Assembly: GCA_964632165.1 (NCBI GenBank) | Contig: CAZWCZ010000003.1 | Location: 22,652-86,651 of the forward strand | Origin: SIG299 sp964632165 | GTDB taxonomy: Bacteria; Bacillota; Clostridia; Lachnospirales; Lachnospiraceae | DNA: 64,000 bases | Direction of reading: 5' to 3' | Part shown: positions 33,655-42,238 of the stretch, in pieces | Position numbering within the stretch: the stretch's first letter is position 1 | Layout of the letters: the number at the start of each line of letters is the position of its first letter | Made by a program: the position numbers and the translations under genes | Notes under the pieces: model-generated | Seen by the model: only the letters and a program-made list of their open reading frames with translations | The model's database searches: none | Told to the model about the DNA's origin: nothing

Positions 33655-34697
33655 GCAGACAAAAGGGAAAAGAAAGAAGACCAAAAATAAAGATCGGGAA
33701 ACTCGAAAAGAGAGAAGCGAGAGCAGGATATTTCTTTATTGCGCCCTGGATCATCGGCACACTGCTTTTTTTACTGATACCGTTGGGACAGTCGTTTTAC
33801 TATATGTGGTTCAATATCCGGATCACACCAAAGGGATATCTGTTTAAATTTGTCGGAGCACAGAATTTTTCACAGATATGGCTGGAAAATCCGGAGTTTC
33901 CGCAGCAGTTGGTAACTTATATATGGCAGACGTTGGTGGAGGTGCCGATCATTGTCGTATTTGCATTGCTGATCGCCATGATGCTGAACGGAAAGATCAG
34001 GTTCCGTGCGATGTTCCGACTGATCTTTTTCCTGCCGGTCATTATTGTATCCGGACCGGTTATGAACATGCTGGTCAGTGAAGGGGCAGCCTCCATTCCG
34101 GCATTAAACGTCCAGTCGGTAATTTCTGCGTTCAGCCGTGTTCTTCCGGACAGTATGGCAAATTCCATCGGAGAAATGTTTGCAAATATGATCATGATCC
34201 TATGGTATTCAGGAGTGCAGATACTGATTTTCCTTTCTGCATTGCAGAAAGTCGATCCGGCATTATATGAGGCAGCAAAGATCGACGGAGGCTCCGGATG
34301 GGAATGCTTCTGGAAGATCACGCTTCCGACCATGAAGCCGATGATACTTTTAAATGCTGTTTATACGGTGATCTTTCTGTCTGGAAATGAGCAGAATACG
34401 TTGATCACAATGATCGAATCAGCAATGTTTTCGGGTACGGTGGAAAAAGGATACGGATATGCTTCTGCAATGGCATGGATGTATTCACTTGTGATCACGT
34501 TGATCGCAGGGCTGTTCTTTCTGCTGCTTGGTTCTAAAAAGGATGTCTATGACCGTAAGGCAAAGAAATTCAAAAAGGAGCAGAAACGGGAAGAACGGTT
34601 AAGAAGAAAGGTAAGAAGGAGGGGAGAACGCCATGCAAGGAAAGTTAAGCGTCATGCACACAGGTACAAAACATATGACGGCAGCGGAGATTATTAG
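33651..34697 (+). CDS. CUT1 sugar ABC transporter permease (MalF-type), transporter B
   Basis: A 348-residue permease with six membrane helices and the EAA loop ALYEAAKIDGGSGWECF.KITLPTMKP (about residues 203-227). Both ends are unusual: the N-terminus has a basic cytoplasmic stretch (about 1-25), and the C-terminus has a 50-residue extremely Lys/Arg-rich tail after the last helix. The last 65 nt also encode the start of the next permease in another frame. ATG overlaps the DUF5696-like stop (ATGA). It forms the second importer of the operon with the following permease and the lipoprotein binding protein. Confidence 0.92.
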   Translation: MSRQKGKERRPKIKIGKLEKREARAGYFFIAPWIIGTLLFLLIPLGQSFYYMWFNIRITPKGYLFKFVGAQNFSQIWLENPEFPQQLVTYIWQTLVEVPIIVVFALLIAMMLNGKIRFRAMFRLIFFLPVIIVSGPVMNMLVSEGAASIPALNVQSVISAFSRVLPDSMANSIGEMFANMIMILWYSGVQILIFLSALQKVDPALYEAAKIDGGSGWECFWKITLPTMKPMILLNAVYTVIFLSGNEQNTLITMIESAMFSGTVEKGYGYASAMAWMYSLVITLIAGLFFLLLGSKKDVYDRKAKKFKKEQKREERLRRKVRRRGERHARKVKRHAHRYKTYDGSGDY

Positions 34698-35634
34698 ATC
34701 AAAGTTTACGAAAGAAAAGCTGCATAAGTTTGTGTTCGGTACAAGGGAAAAGCAGGGGGCCGGACAGCAGCTGGTGGTATATGGACTTTTGATCTGCATT
34801 GGATTTATCTACTTGTATCCGATCTTTAACATGGTCAGTACCTCTTTTATGAACCGGGACGATCTGCTTGACAGTTCCGTAAAGTGGCTGCCGAGTACAT
34901 TGTATCTGCAAAATTATATTGACGCGGCAAAATCCATGGATTTTTGGGTTACGCTGCTAAAAGGAGTATTGATCGCAGGACTTCCGACGCTCTGTAATGT
35001 ATTGATCTGTATGTGCGTCGGATACGGATTTGCAAGGTATGACTTTAAAGGGAAAAAAATTCTTATGGGGATCCTGATTTTTTCCTATATCCTTCCGAGT
35101 CAGGTAACGATGATACCGACCTACGTGCTTTACAATGACATGAAGATACTTGGGACTTTATGGACATTTCTGCTTCCGGCGATTTTTGGAAACGGACTGA
35201 ATGCTCCCATCTTTATTCTGATATTTTATCAGTTTTTTAAACAGGTGCCAAAAGTTCTGATGGAGGCTGCTTATATTGATGGGGCAGGACATTTTAAGGC
35301 TTTCTTTAAAATAGCGATCCCATCAGCGGTTCCGGCAATTGTGACAGTTATTCTGTTTTCGTTTGTCTGGTACTGGAATGAATCGTATCTGACGGAGATG
35401 TATGTACAGGGACTTTCCGCAAAGAGCATCTGGACGAACCTTGTCATTCAGCTGAAAAATTTTGATACGGCATTCCAGAACAAAGCGACGGTAGGTGATA
35501 CGGCAACCGCCCTGAACGAATCGGTGCGGATGGCTGCGACCTCACTCAGCATTCTTCCGTTGCTTTTGGTATATCTTGTACTGCAGAAGCAGTTTGTGGA
35601 AAGTATTGACCGTGCCGGCATTACCGGAGAATAA
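34633..35634 (+). CDS. CUT1 carbohydrate ABC transporter permease (MalG-type), transporter B
   Basis: A 333-residue permease with six helices and the EAA loop VLMEAAYIDGAGHFKAFFKIAIPSAVP (about residues 210-236; too diverged from transporter A's to be a recent copy). The start at 34633 is 65 nt inside the upstream gene and is supported by GGAGGGGAG at about 34617-34625, which lies in the basic-tail codons of that gene. A roughly 45-residue N-terminal cytoplasmic extension precedes the first helix. Confidence 0.92.
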   Translation: MQGKLSVMHTGTKHMTAAEIIRSKFTKEKLHKFVFGTREKQGAGQQLVVYGLLICIGFIYLYPIFNMVSTSFMNRDDLLDSSVKWLPSTLYLQNYIDAAKSMDFWVTLLKGVLIAGLPTLCNVLICMCVGYGFARYDFKGKKILMGILIFSYILPSQVTMIPTYVLYNDMKILGTLWTFLLPAIFGNGLNAPIFILIFYQFFKQVPKVLMEAAYIDGAGHFKAFFKIAIPSAVPAIVTVILFSFVWYWNESYLTEMYVQGLSAKSIWTNLVIQLKNFDTAFQNKATVGDTATALNESVRMAATSLSILPLLLVYLVLQKQFVESIDRAGITGE

Positions 35635-35714
35635 TAACAATTTGTTCTTGAACTTCTGCGGAGACGTTTTTGAGGCAGGAGGATCAGATAAAAAAGCTTT
35701 TAAGGAGGAAAACA

Positions 35715-37301
35715 ATGAAAAAGAAGAATTATCTCAAAAAGATGTTTGTTTCTTTCACACTTGTTTTATCGATGCTTGTCGGCATTGCAGGATGTGGCGG
35801 TGACGGCAATGGGGGAAACAACGATGGGGAAAAGGATAATACGGGAACGGGTGCAATGAATCCGTTTGGTGATTATCAGGTAACAACAGAGGACATTACA
35901 CTGACGTTCTGGCATTATGAGGATGAAACGACCATTGACAAAATGGCAGAGGCATTTATGAAGATGTATCCGAACATTACGGTAGAACATAAAGTGATTT
36001 CGGACATGAGTACGGACCTTTCCGCAGCCGCAGCCGCACAGAGCATGCCGGATGTATTTGAAGGGACGGATTCGGATACTGCATTGGCCAATGGCTATTG
36101 GGCAGACATTACCGAGTATTGGGAAGCAGATCCGGATACAAAAAATCTTTTGTACACCATCAATGAATACGGTCTGGGATGTTTTGATACGAGCAGAAGA
36201 TTTGCAGCTCCGATGATGTACTGGCCAAGTGCTGTATTTATTGACCGAAATGTGATTGAAACATTAAATCTGGATATGCCGGATACAGACTGGACCTGGG
36301 CAGAAATGATCGAGCTGATCAAGGCAGCTACAAAATATGATCCGGATATGATGTATTATGGACTCGGATATTATAACAGACTGGACTCTCTGTACGGAAT
36401 TGCAGCATGTACCAATGCAGAACGTGCGATCAAGGGAGAATTCGGTTATAACGGAAATGATTTTGACCTTCAGTATTGGGCAATCGGAGAACAGCAGTTT
36501 TCTGATCTGCAGCTGGCTGGTTATGTGGCTCCGACCAGCGGAACGGATGCCATGGAAGACTGGACGGGAGACTATGACGGATGGTTTGGAGCAACCGGTC
36601 ACGTAGCAGTATTTTCTGAAGCATTCTGGACATATCAGAACATTTGGGGAGTAGAAGGCTATCAGGATGACCTTGGACTGGATATCGTTCCTTATGTTAC
36701 TCCGAATGTAGTAGACGAGAAAGAACATAACGTCATTTCCACGATGTATATGGGGGGAATTTCTACTTCTTGCGAACATCCGTTAGAAGCTTATCTGCTC
36801 TTGAGATTTATGGGATGGGGTGTAGACGGATGGAACGCACGTTTGGACGTTTATGAAGATGATACGATCGTGAATGCTTCCGGCGTTGCTCTGAAGAATT
36901 CTTCCATGCCGGTGCCGACGACATTAGACGAAGGCGTTTGGGCAAGATACAAAGCATTGTTCCCACAGGATGAGGAGCATAAAACTTATTGGGACGATTA
37001 CTTTGACAGCATCACAAGACCTGTTCCGTACGGGTGGTACAGCATTGCCGGATATTGGAACTTCTGTGATCAGTATTTCAATACCATCGGTATCCATACT
37101 CTTGTAGACACAGGAAAGGCAAAGGCTGCGGATTATGTTGATGAAGCGACCAGACAGGCAAATTACTACCATGCAAGTGCGATGCTTGCTTACTTCGGGG
37201 AAGACAGCCCATATGCAAAGGTAGTTGGTTATAAGGATATTTTGAGCGCAGAGGAAATTGCAAAATATCAGGCAGTAGTAGATGCATTTACTGCGAAGTA
37301 A
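35715..37301 (+). CDS. Sugar-binding lipoprotein (solute-binding protein family 1), transporter B
   Basis: A 528-residue extracellular solute-binding protein. The lipobox VGIAGC anchors the mature protein, followed by a Gly/Asn/Asp linker. The fold begins with ITLTFWHYEDE and continues with MAEAFMKMYPNITVEHK, the typical entry of CUT1 binding proteins. Start at 35715 follows AAGGAGG; a longer frame from 35670 lacks a start signal. An 80-nt gap separates it from the permeases, larger than elsewhere in the operon, but no terminator is seen. It is the conventional-sized partner of transporter B and lacks the N-terminal modules of the 986-residue protein. Confidence 0.92.
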   Translation: MKKKNYLKKMFVSFTLVLSMLVGIAGCGGDGNGGNNDGEKDNTGTGAMNPFGDYQVTTEDITLTFWHYEDETTIDKMAEAFMKMYPNITVEHKVISDMSTDLSAAAAAQSMPDVFEGTDSDTALANGYWADITEYWEADPDTKNLLYTINEYGLGCFDTSRRFAAPMMYWPSAVFIDRNVIETLNLDMPDTDWTWAEMIELIKAATKYDPDMMYYGLGYYNRLDSLYGIAACTNAERAIKGEFGYNGNDFDLQYWAIGEQQFSDLQLAGYVAPTSGTDAMEDWTGDYDGWFGATGHVAVFSEAFWTYQNIWGVEGYQDDLGLDIVPYVTPNVVDEKEHNVISTMYMGGISTSCEHPLEAYLLLRFMGWGVDGWNARLDVYEDDTIVNASGVALKNSSMPVPTTLDEGVWARYKALFPQDEEHKTYWDDYFDSITRPVPYGWYSIAGYWNFCDQYFNTIGIHTLVDTGKAKAADYVDEATRQANYYHASAMLAYFGEDSPYAKVVGYKDILSAEEIAKYQAVVDAFTAK

Positions 37302-37316
37302 AAGGAGGAGAAATCA

Positions 37317-39752
37317 ATGAGAAAAAAACTGTTGAGCATTATTTTATGTGCAGGCATGATGACTGCAATGCTTACAGGGTGTGGCGGAGGAAATGAAACA
37401 CCGACCCCGACCCCGACCGCAAAGCCGACAGAAGCACCGACTCCGACCCCGACAGAAGTGCCGGTAGGAGAAGAACTTCCGGAAGCAAAGTATTATTTCC
37501 CGTTCGAAGATGCAACAGGTGTAACGGTAAAGGTAAATGATTTTACAGGAACAACCGCAGACACACGAATCCTTGATACAGAAAAGCAGCTGAATTTTAC
37601 CAATGGAGTAAAGGGACAGTGTGCATGGTTTGACGGAACATATGGTGCAGAACTGGATGTTGAGCCGTTAGATTCTGATACATGGACTATTTCTTTCTGG
37701 GTAAACGCACAGAGATTTTCCACATATGGTGCGGTACTTACCATGGGCTCTGATTTTTACAGCGAAAATGCATCTGCAAAATGGCTGAACATTACAAGAA
37801 CCGAATTTGACGGAATGACCTTCCCTACATTCTGGTCAAGAGATGAAGCACAGAATATCTGGCCGTGGTTTAACTATGCAGCGGACACGGAAGCGGGAAG
37901 AAAAGAATGGGTTCATATCGCATTGGTTTCTGACGAAGAAGACTGGACTGAAGATGAACTTTACATTGATGCAGACCTTTATATCAATGGCGTGTACGTA
38001 GATAAAGTCTGCCAGCTGACTCCGGGGATCTTTGGTGCAGACGAAACATTCCATTTATTCCTTGGTATCAATTGCTGGGATACCATTTATAAAGGAGCCA
38101 TTGATGAATTGTATATCTTTGATCAGGCTCTGACGGCAGGACAGATAGCAACATTGTATGCAGACGGCGATGCAACCGGAACTCCGGTAAATCCGTCCGG
38201 TGAAGAAGAAGGAAGAGATCACAGTGATGTTACGACGACCGGTTCCGTGATCGGTTCCCTGGACTGCTCTACGGCAGAAGGAACGGCTTATACAGAGACA
38301 AAACTTGTTCCTGCAGGAAGCACGGTTGAAATGAAATTCGGAAACTATACAAAGGGAGAATCTTTTGCAGATACGTTTGCACTGATCCTTCAGAACGTAG
38401 GCGATGCACACAGCACAACCGAAAATGCAGCATATAAAGAACATGCAGTAGTCAGCGGTGCATACCCGAACAATTCTGCATTTGAAAGCTACTTTGTAAG
38501 AAATACCTTTAACCAGTTTAATCCAAAGGTATTTGGTGACAATACCGATAATGCAAGTTATGTTGTTGAAATCACAAACAACGGATCAACCGTAGACGTT
38601 TTAATGACAGCAGTATGTGCGGACGGAGTAACACGTTATCTGGAATATAAGGGTATCCCTGTAGAAGGAGAAGTTTATGCGTGTCTGACCGTAGCAGGCG
38701 GATTCCTTGATTATCTTCCGGATATTATGATTGCCGGAACACAGGTAGGAAGCACGGATATGACTTCTGCATGGTGGGGTGCACATTCCGAACCGATAAA
38801 GGTAGAAGAAGGACAGACGGTAACTACACGTCTGATCAACTATACTGCAGGAAATGCGGTATATCAGAACTGGGTAGCAGTACTTCAGAATGTACCATCC
38901 GTACACAGCAGTGCGGATAATGCATCTTATAAAGAATATGCAGTTGTACGTTCTGACCATTATGGATGGGGTTCCGGTTATGAAAACAATGCAGAACTTA
39001 AAACAGAATTTACATGGACATGGGATCTTGGCACTGCGGAAGGGCAGGCAGCATTCTGCGAATTCATGAAGGGTGCTACAGTGGATGTTGCCGTTACAAA
39101 TCGCGGAACATATGCAGACGTAGTTGCAACAATTACAGGAGCCGGCGGAGAAGTGCAGGTACTCGAATATTTAAATATTGCAATTGACGGAGAACTTTAT
39201 TATTGCTTCACAACAGATAACTGTTGTCTTGATATCCTTGGTACTTATCGGGGAACGGCAATCGGTGCATTAGACTGCAGCAGCATTTTCTGGACGGTAC
39301 ACAGTGATCCGGCAGCTGTTCCAAAGGGCGAGACGGTAAAGACACATCTTATCAACCATACGCTCGGAGCAGCAAATTATCAGAACTTTGTTATTGTATT
39401 GCAGAATGTGGCAACAGGTCATGGAACAGCAGAAAATCCAAACTATAAGGAATATGCAGTGGTTCGTTCCGACAACTACGGATGGGTTGGAGCTTTAAAT
39501 ACGAATGCCAATTTGGCAGAGCTTGGATGGGTTTTGGAATGTGACTGGGATTGGACAACATTCCTTACGGATCTTGCAGAAGCTGAAGTGGAAGTTGCCG
39601 TGACAAATCACGGAACATATGCAGATGTTGTAGCAACTGTTACAACAGTAAACGGAAAAGTTTATACACAGAAATATTCCAATATTGCAGTAGACGGTGA
39701 GTTGTATTACTGTTTTACGGTAGACAACTGCTGGTTGGATGTTCTTGATTAG
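37317..39752 (+). CDS. LamG-domain surface lipoprotein with three C-terminal repeats
   Basis: An 811-residue lipoprotein (lipobox LTGC, Cys22) with a Pro/Thr linker (about 28-50). A LamG/concanavalin-like domain (about 55-285) shows CAWFDGTYG, WTISFWVN, WVHIALV and GAIDELYIFDQAL, the standard signature of LamG domains. After a short acidic linker come three repeats (about 308-465, 474-641, 645-811), the last ending exactly at the C-terminus. Nothing catalytic is visible. As the last gene of the arabinan operon it probably binds polysaccharide at the cell surface. A strong terminator follows. The repeat family is not one I can name. Confidence 0.85.
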   Translation: MRKKLLSIILCAGMMTAMLTGCGGGNETPTPTPTAKPTEAPTPTPTEVPVGEELPEAKYYFPFEDATGVTVKVNDFTGTTADTRILDTEKQLNFTNGVKGQCAWFDGTYGAELDVEPLDSDTWTISFWVNAQRFSTYGAVLTMGSDFYSENASAKWLNITRTEFDGMTFPTFWSRDEAQNIWPWFNYAADTEAGRKEWVHIALVSDEEDWTEDELYIDADLYINGVYVDKVCQLTPGIFGADETFHLFLGINCWDTIYKGAIDELYIFDQALTAGQIATLYADGDATGTPVNPSGEEEGRDHSDVTTTGSVIGSLDCSTAEGTAYTETKLVPAGSTVEMKFGNYTKGESFADTFALILQNVGDAHSTTENAAYKEHAVVSGAYPNNSAFESYFVRNTFNQFNPKVFGDNTDNASYVVEITNNGSTVDVLMTAVCADGVTRYLEYKGIPVEGEVYACLTVAGGFLDYLPDIMIAGTQVGSTDMTSAWWGAHSEPIKVEEGQTVTTRLINYTAGNAVYQNWVAVLQNVPSVHSSADNASYKEYAVVRSDHYGWGSGYENNAELKTEFTWTWDLGTAEGQAAFCEFMKGATVDVAVTNRGTYADVVATITGAGGEVQVLEYLNIAIDGELYYCFTTDNCCLDILGTYRGTAIGALDCSSIFWTVHSDPAAVPKGETVKTHLINHTLGAANYQNFVIVLQNVATGHGTAENPNYKEYAVVRSDNYGWVGALNTNANLAELGWVLECDWDWTTFLTDLAEAEVEVAVTNHGTYADVVATVTTVNGKVYTQKYSNIAVDGELYYCFTVDNCWLDVLD
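38238..39749 (+). repeat. Triple protein repeat in the LamG lipoprotein
   Basis: Three tandem units of about 160 residues. Shared elements in order: a Trp/His-Ser-(E/D)-Pro segment, N(Y/H)T then YQN(W/F)V, VLQNV, YKEYAVVRSD with YGW (repeats 2 and 3), TN-GTYADVVAT, then DGELYYCFT-DNC-LD. Repeat 1 is more diverged. The sharing is at the protein level; codons differ, so the duplication is old. Confidence 0.85.
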
Positions 39753-39780
39753 TAAAAAAAATTAACGGATGGGATTGTAT

Positions 39781-39827
39781 ACAGACACTCCGGAAACGGA
39801 TGAAATTTCCGGGGTGTCTGTTTTTTC
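39781..39827 (+). terminator. Terminator of the ten-gene arabinan operon
   Basis: A 16-bp stem, ACAGACACTCCGGAAA (39781-39796), pairs with 39806-39821 with one wobble pair, followed by TTTTTT. It marks the end of the operon starting at abfA. Confidence 0.9.
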
Positions 39828-39853
39828 CGTAAGTTAAAGGCAAATGCCGGAAC

Positions 39854-39882
39854 TTCACATTTTGTTAAAAAAATGATATAGT
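39854..39882 (+). promoter_or_regulatory. Promoter of the endo-arabinanase gene
   Basis: TTCACA (39854-39859), 17-nt spacer, TATAGT (39877-39882), about 46 nt upstream of the ATG. No AGTTGAR box is visible here. Confidence 0.65.
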
Positions 39883-39928
39883 TATTTCTACAGTACAGCC
39901 TCATAACTTGACGGAAAGGAGCAAGAGG

Positions 39929-41965
39929 ATGATGAAAAAAACGATAAGTCTGATAGGTACCGCGCTGCTTATGTTGTCACTGGCTGCGTGCAGTACGGAA
40001 ACAGGAGGGGAACCTACCATGACACCAACACCGACACAGGAAACACAGACGCCGCTGCCGACGCAGGCAGAAGAAGCAACACCGACACCGGAAGAGATTT
40101 ATGTTGGAGCATCTCATTCGGTGTCAGATTCCGGAGTAACGATCACGATATCAACGGATAAAACAGAGTATGCGGCAGGAGAAGAGATACAGTATCGTAT
40201 TGTGATCGAAAATAACAGGCTTTCCTGGAATATTAATTCTTTTGAGTTTGACTATTATAATTCGGATGAACTGACGGGAACAACGATTCTTCCGTATCAG
40301 GTTGAAAAATTAAAATACGGAGAAAGTCAGACTTTTTGCGGAACGCTGATCGGAACAGAGTATGCCGCGGAAATGATCACTCAGCCGATGGCTGCAGAAA
40401 CGGCAACCGTATCTGACTGTGACAAGATCACATTAAGACCGTATGTTAAAGTAATGTACGGAGGAACAGAAGTAGTCCTTCGTGCTACCATGAAATTTAA
40501 CATGATGCAGGAGAGAGTAAAGATCCCGGTATCAAAGCAGGATAATCCAAAACGTATTACCTGTCATGATCCGTCTATTTTTAAGGATCTGGATGGTACG
40601 TATTATATTTTTGGAACTCATATGACCGGCGGATATACAGAGGATCTGAGAAATTGGACAAGCATTGACGGAGCATTCCGACTTTCTTTTACAGAAGAGG
40701 TACGTGAAAAGATACGTGCCTGGAATGACGATGATTCTGCCGGCTCCTGGTATGATTATCTATGGGCACCGGACATTATTTATAATGAAGCCATGGGCAA
40801 ATATTGTATTTATCTGAGTGCAAACGGAGATAACTGGATTTCCAATATAGTACTTCTGACGGCAGACAATGTAACCGGACCGTATGATTATGCAGGAACC
40901 GTTGTTTATGGAGGATTTACGGAAGAGACATGGGAGCTGACCGATGGTGAGCAGGCAACCGGAGAGAGCAAACTTCCGGAACGCTATATTACCAATGGTG
41001 TTGAAAATAAAAAATGGGGCGATAAATGGCCAAACTGCATTGATCCGTGTGTATTTTATGATGATGACGGAAATCTCTGGATGGCATATGGTTCCTGGTC
41101 GGGCGGTATATTTATTTTGTCGCTGGATGAAACCACGGGATTGCGTGATTACAGCGTAACTTATGAGATCAACGAGCATTCCGATGCTTACTTCGGAACG
41201 AAGATTGCAGGAGGAATGTATGCGTCCGGTGAAGGAGCTTACATTCAGAAGATCGGAAATTATTACTGGCTGTTCATTTCCTATGGCGGTCTGGAAGCAA
41301 AGGGCGGATATAACGTGCGCGTTTATCGCAGTGAAAGACCGGATGGCGGTTATGTTGATGCACTTGGAAATGATGCTTATTGTGATAAGAGTACGAACAA
41401 TATCAACGCATCGCAGGGAGTACGTCTGTTTGGTGCATATAAGTGGAGAAGCTTTACTTACGCAGACGTGGCACAGGGGCACAATTCTGCTTTTGTAGAT
41501 GATGACGGAAGAGCTTACATGGTATATCATACAAGGACGAGCAACGGAACCGAAGGACATACAGTAAAGGTATTGCAGCTGTTTTTGAACAAAGAAGGAT
41601 GGCTGTGTGCGGCACCGTATCAGACGAGCGGTGAAAAATTGGATGCAGAACGTCTGAATACAGAAACCTATGCCGGTCAGTATGAAGTGATCCTTCATGA
41701 ACTGGATATTAAATACAGCAGACTGGAATCCAATAAGCCGGTACAGATCCAATTAAATACGGACGGTACGGTAACGGGAGAAATGGAAGGCAGTTGGGCA
41801 CTGGAAAAGGATACATCGTACATTACGCTTGTGTTGGACGGTGTAACCTACAGCGGAGTTGCCCTCTATATGAATGTTGAAAATTCAGAACTTGAGACAG
41901 CAGTATTTACTGCACTCGGTCAGGAAAATCAGCTGACTTTGTGGGGCAGCAGAACATTAGAATAG
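39929..41965 (+). CDS. Endo-alpha-1,5-L-arabinanase-like GH43 lipoprotein
   Basis: A 678-residue surface enzyme. Lipobox LAAC, Pro/Thr linker, a beta-rich N-terminal module (about 55-195), then a GH43 five-bladed propeller (about 207-560). Candidate catalytic residues: base Asp214 (CHDPSIF), Asp372 (CIDPCVF) as pKa modulator and acid Glu435 (GEGAYI); WAPD and the DGNLWMAYGSW strand also fit. A C-terminal domain (about 580-678) resembles the GH43_C domain of long endo-arabinanases. AAGGAG precedes the ATG. It has its own promoter but continues the arabinan theme, and it begins a three-gene unit with a small membrane protein and an acyltransferase. Confidence 0.88.
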   Translation: MMKKTISLIGTALLMLSLAACSTETGGEPTMTPTPTQETQTPLPTQAEEATPTPEEIYVGASHSVSDSGVTITISTDKTEYAAGEEIQYRIVIENNRLSWNINSFEFDYYNSDELTGTTILPYQVEKLKYGESQTFCGTLIGTEYAAEMITQPMAAETATVSDCDKITLRPYVKVMYGGTEVVLRATMKFNMMQERVKIPVSKQDNPKRITCHDPSIFKDLDGTYYIFGTHMTGGYTEDLRNWTSIDGAFRLSFTEEVREKIRAWNDDDSAGSWYDYLWAPDIIYNEAMGKYCIYLSANGDNWISNIVLLTADNVTGPYDYAGTVVYGGFTEETWELTDGEQATGESKLPERYITNGVENKKWGDKWPNCIDPCVFYDDDGNLWMAYGSWSGGIFILSLDETTGLRDYSVTYEINEHSDAYFGTKIAGGMYASGEGAYIQKIGNYYWLFISYGGLEAKGGYNVRVYRSERPDGGYVDALGNDAYCDKSTNNINASQGVRLFGAYKWRSFTYADVAQGHNSAFVDDDGRAYMVYHTRTSNGTEGHTVKVLQLFLNKEGWLCAAPYQTSGEKLDAERLNTETYAGQYEVILHELDIKYSRLESNKPVQIQLNTDGTVTGEMEGSWALEKDTSYITLVLDGVTYSGVALYMNVENSELETAVFTALGQENQLTLWGSRTLE

Positions 41966-41980
41966 AAAGTGTTGCATGAT

Positions 41981-42220
41981 ATGGATAAAAAACATACAAA
42001 ACGGGATATGATAAAGGATGCCATTTTCTTTTTTATTACAACGGCAGCGGCTTACGGTTATACGCTCCTGATGCTGTTGATCATAAGTTTTGCGGCAAAC
42101 CGTTATCTTCATCTGACTTTTGATAAAATGCTGTTATATTCCGGAGTGGTTGCAATGATAACGGCAATATGGTATATAGTAAAGACAGTTATGAAATATC
42201 GGAAAAAAGAAAGAAGATAA
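41981..42220 (+). CDS. Small two-helix membrane protein
   Basis: A 79-residue protein with a basic N-terminus (DKKHTKRD), two hydrophobic helices (about 14-40 and 50-68) and a very basic C-terminal tail (KYRKKERR). Not recognised. The ATG at 41981 is chosen as the most conventional start; GTG at 41969 is an alternative, and no strong ribosome binding site is visible. It lies 16 nt after the arabinanase gene and 19 nt before the acyltransferase gene and is probably co-transcribed with both. Confidence 0.6.
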   Translation: MDKKHTKRDMIKDAIFFFITTAAAYGYTLLMLLIISFAANRYLHLTFDKMLLYSGVVAMITAIWYIVKTVMKYRKKERR

Positions 42221-42238
42221 GATTCAGGGGAAAAAAGT

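Noticed and set aside
37380..37470. Tandem CCGAC-type DNA repeat, considered as CRISPR or regulatory repeat
   Set aside because: Units are short, in frame and encode the Pro/Thr linker of a lipoprotein; there are no spacers.
40760..41752. 330-codon minus-strand open frame over the GH43 arabinanase
   Set aside because: Antisense to catalytic GH43 motifs and rich in Ile/Cys/Ser; no start signal.
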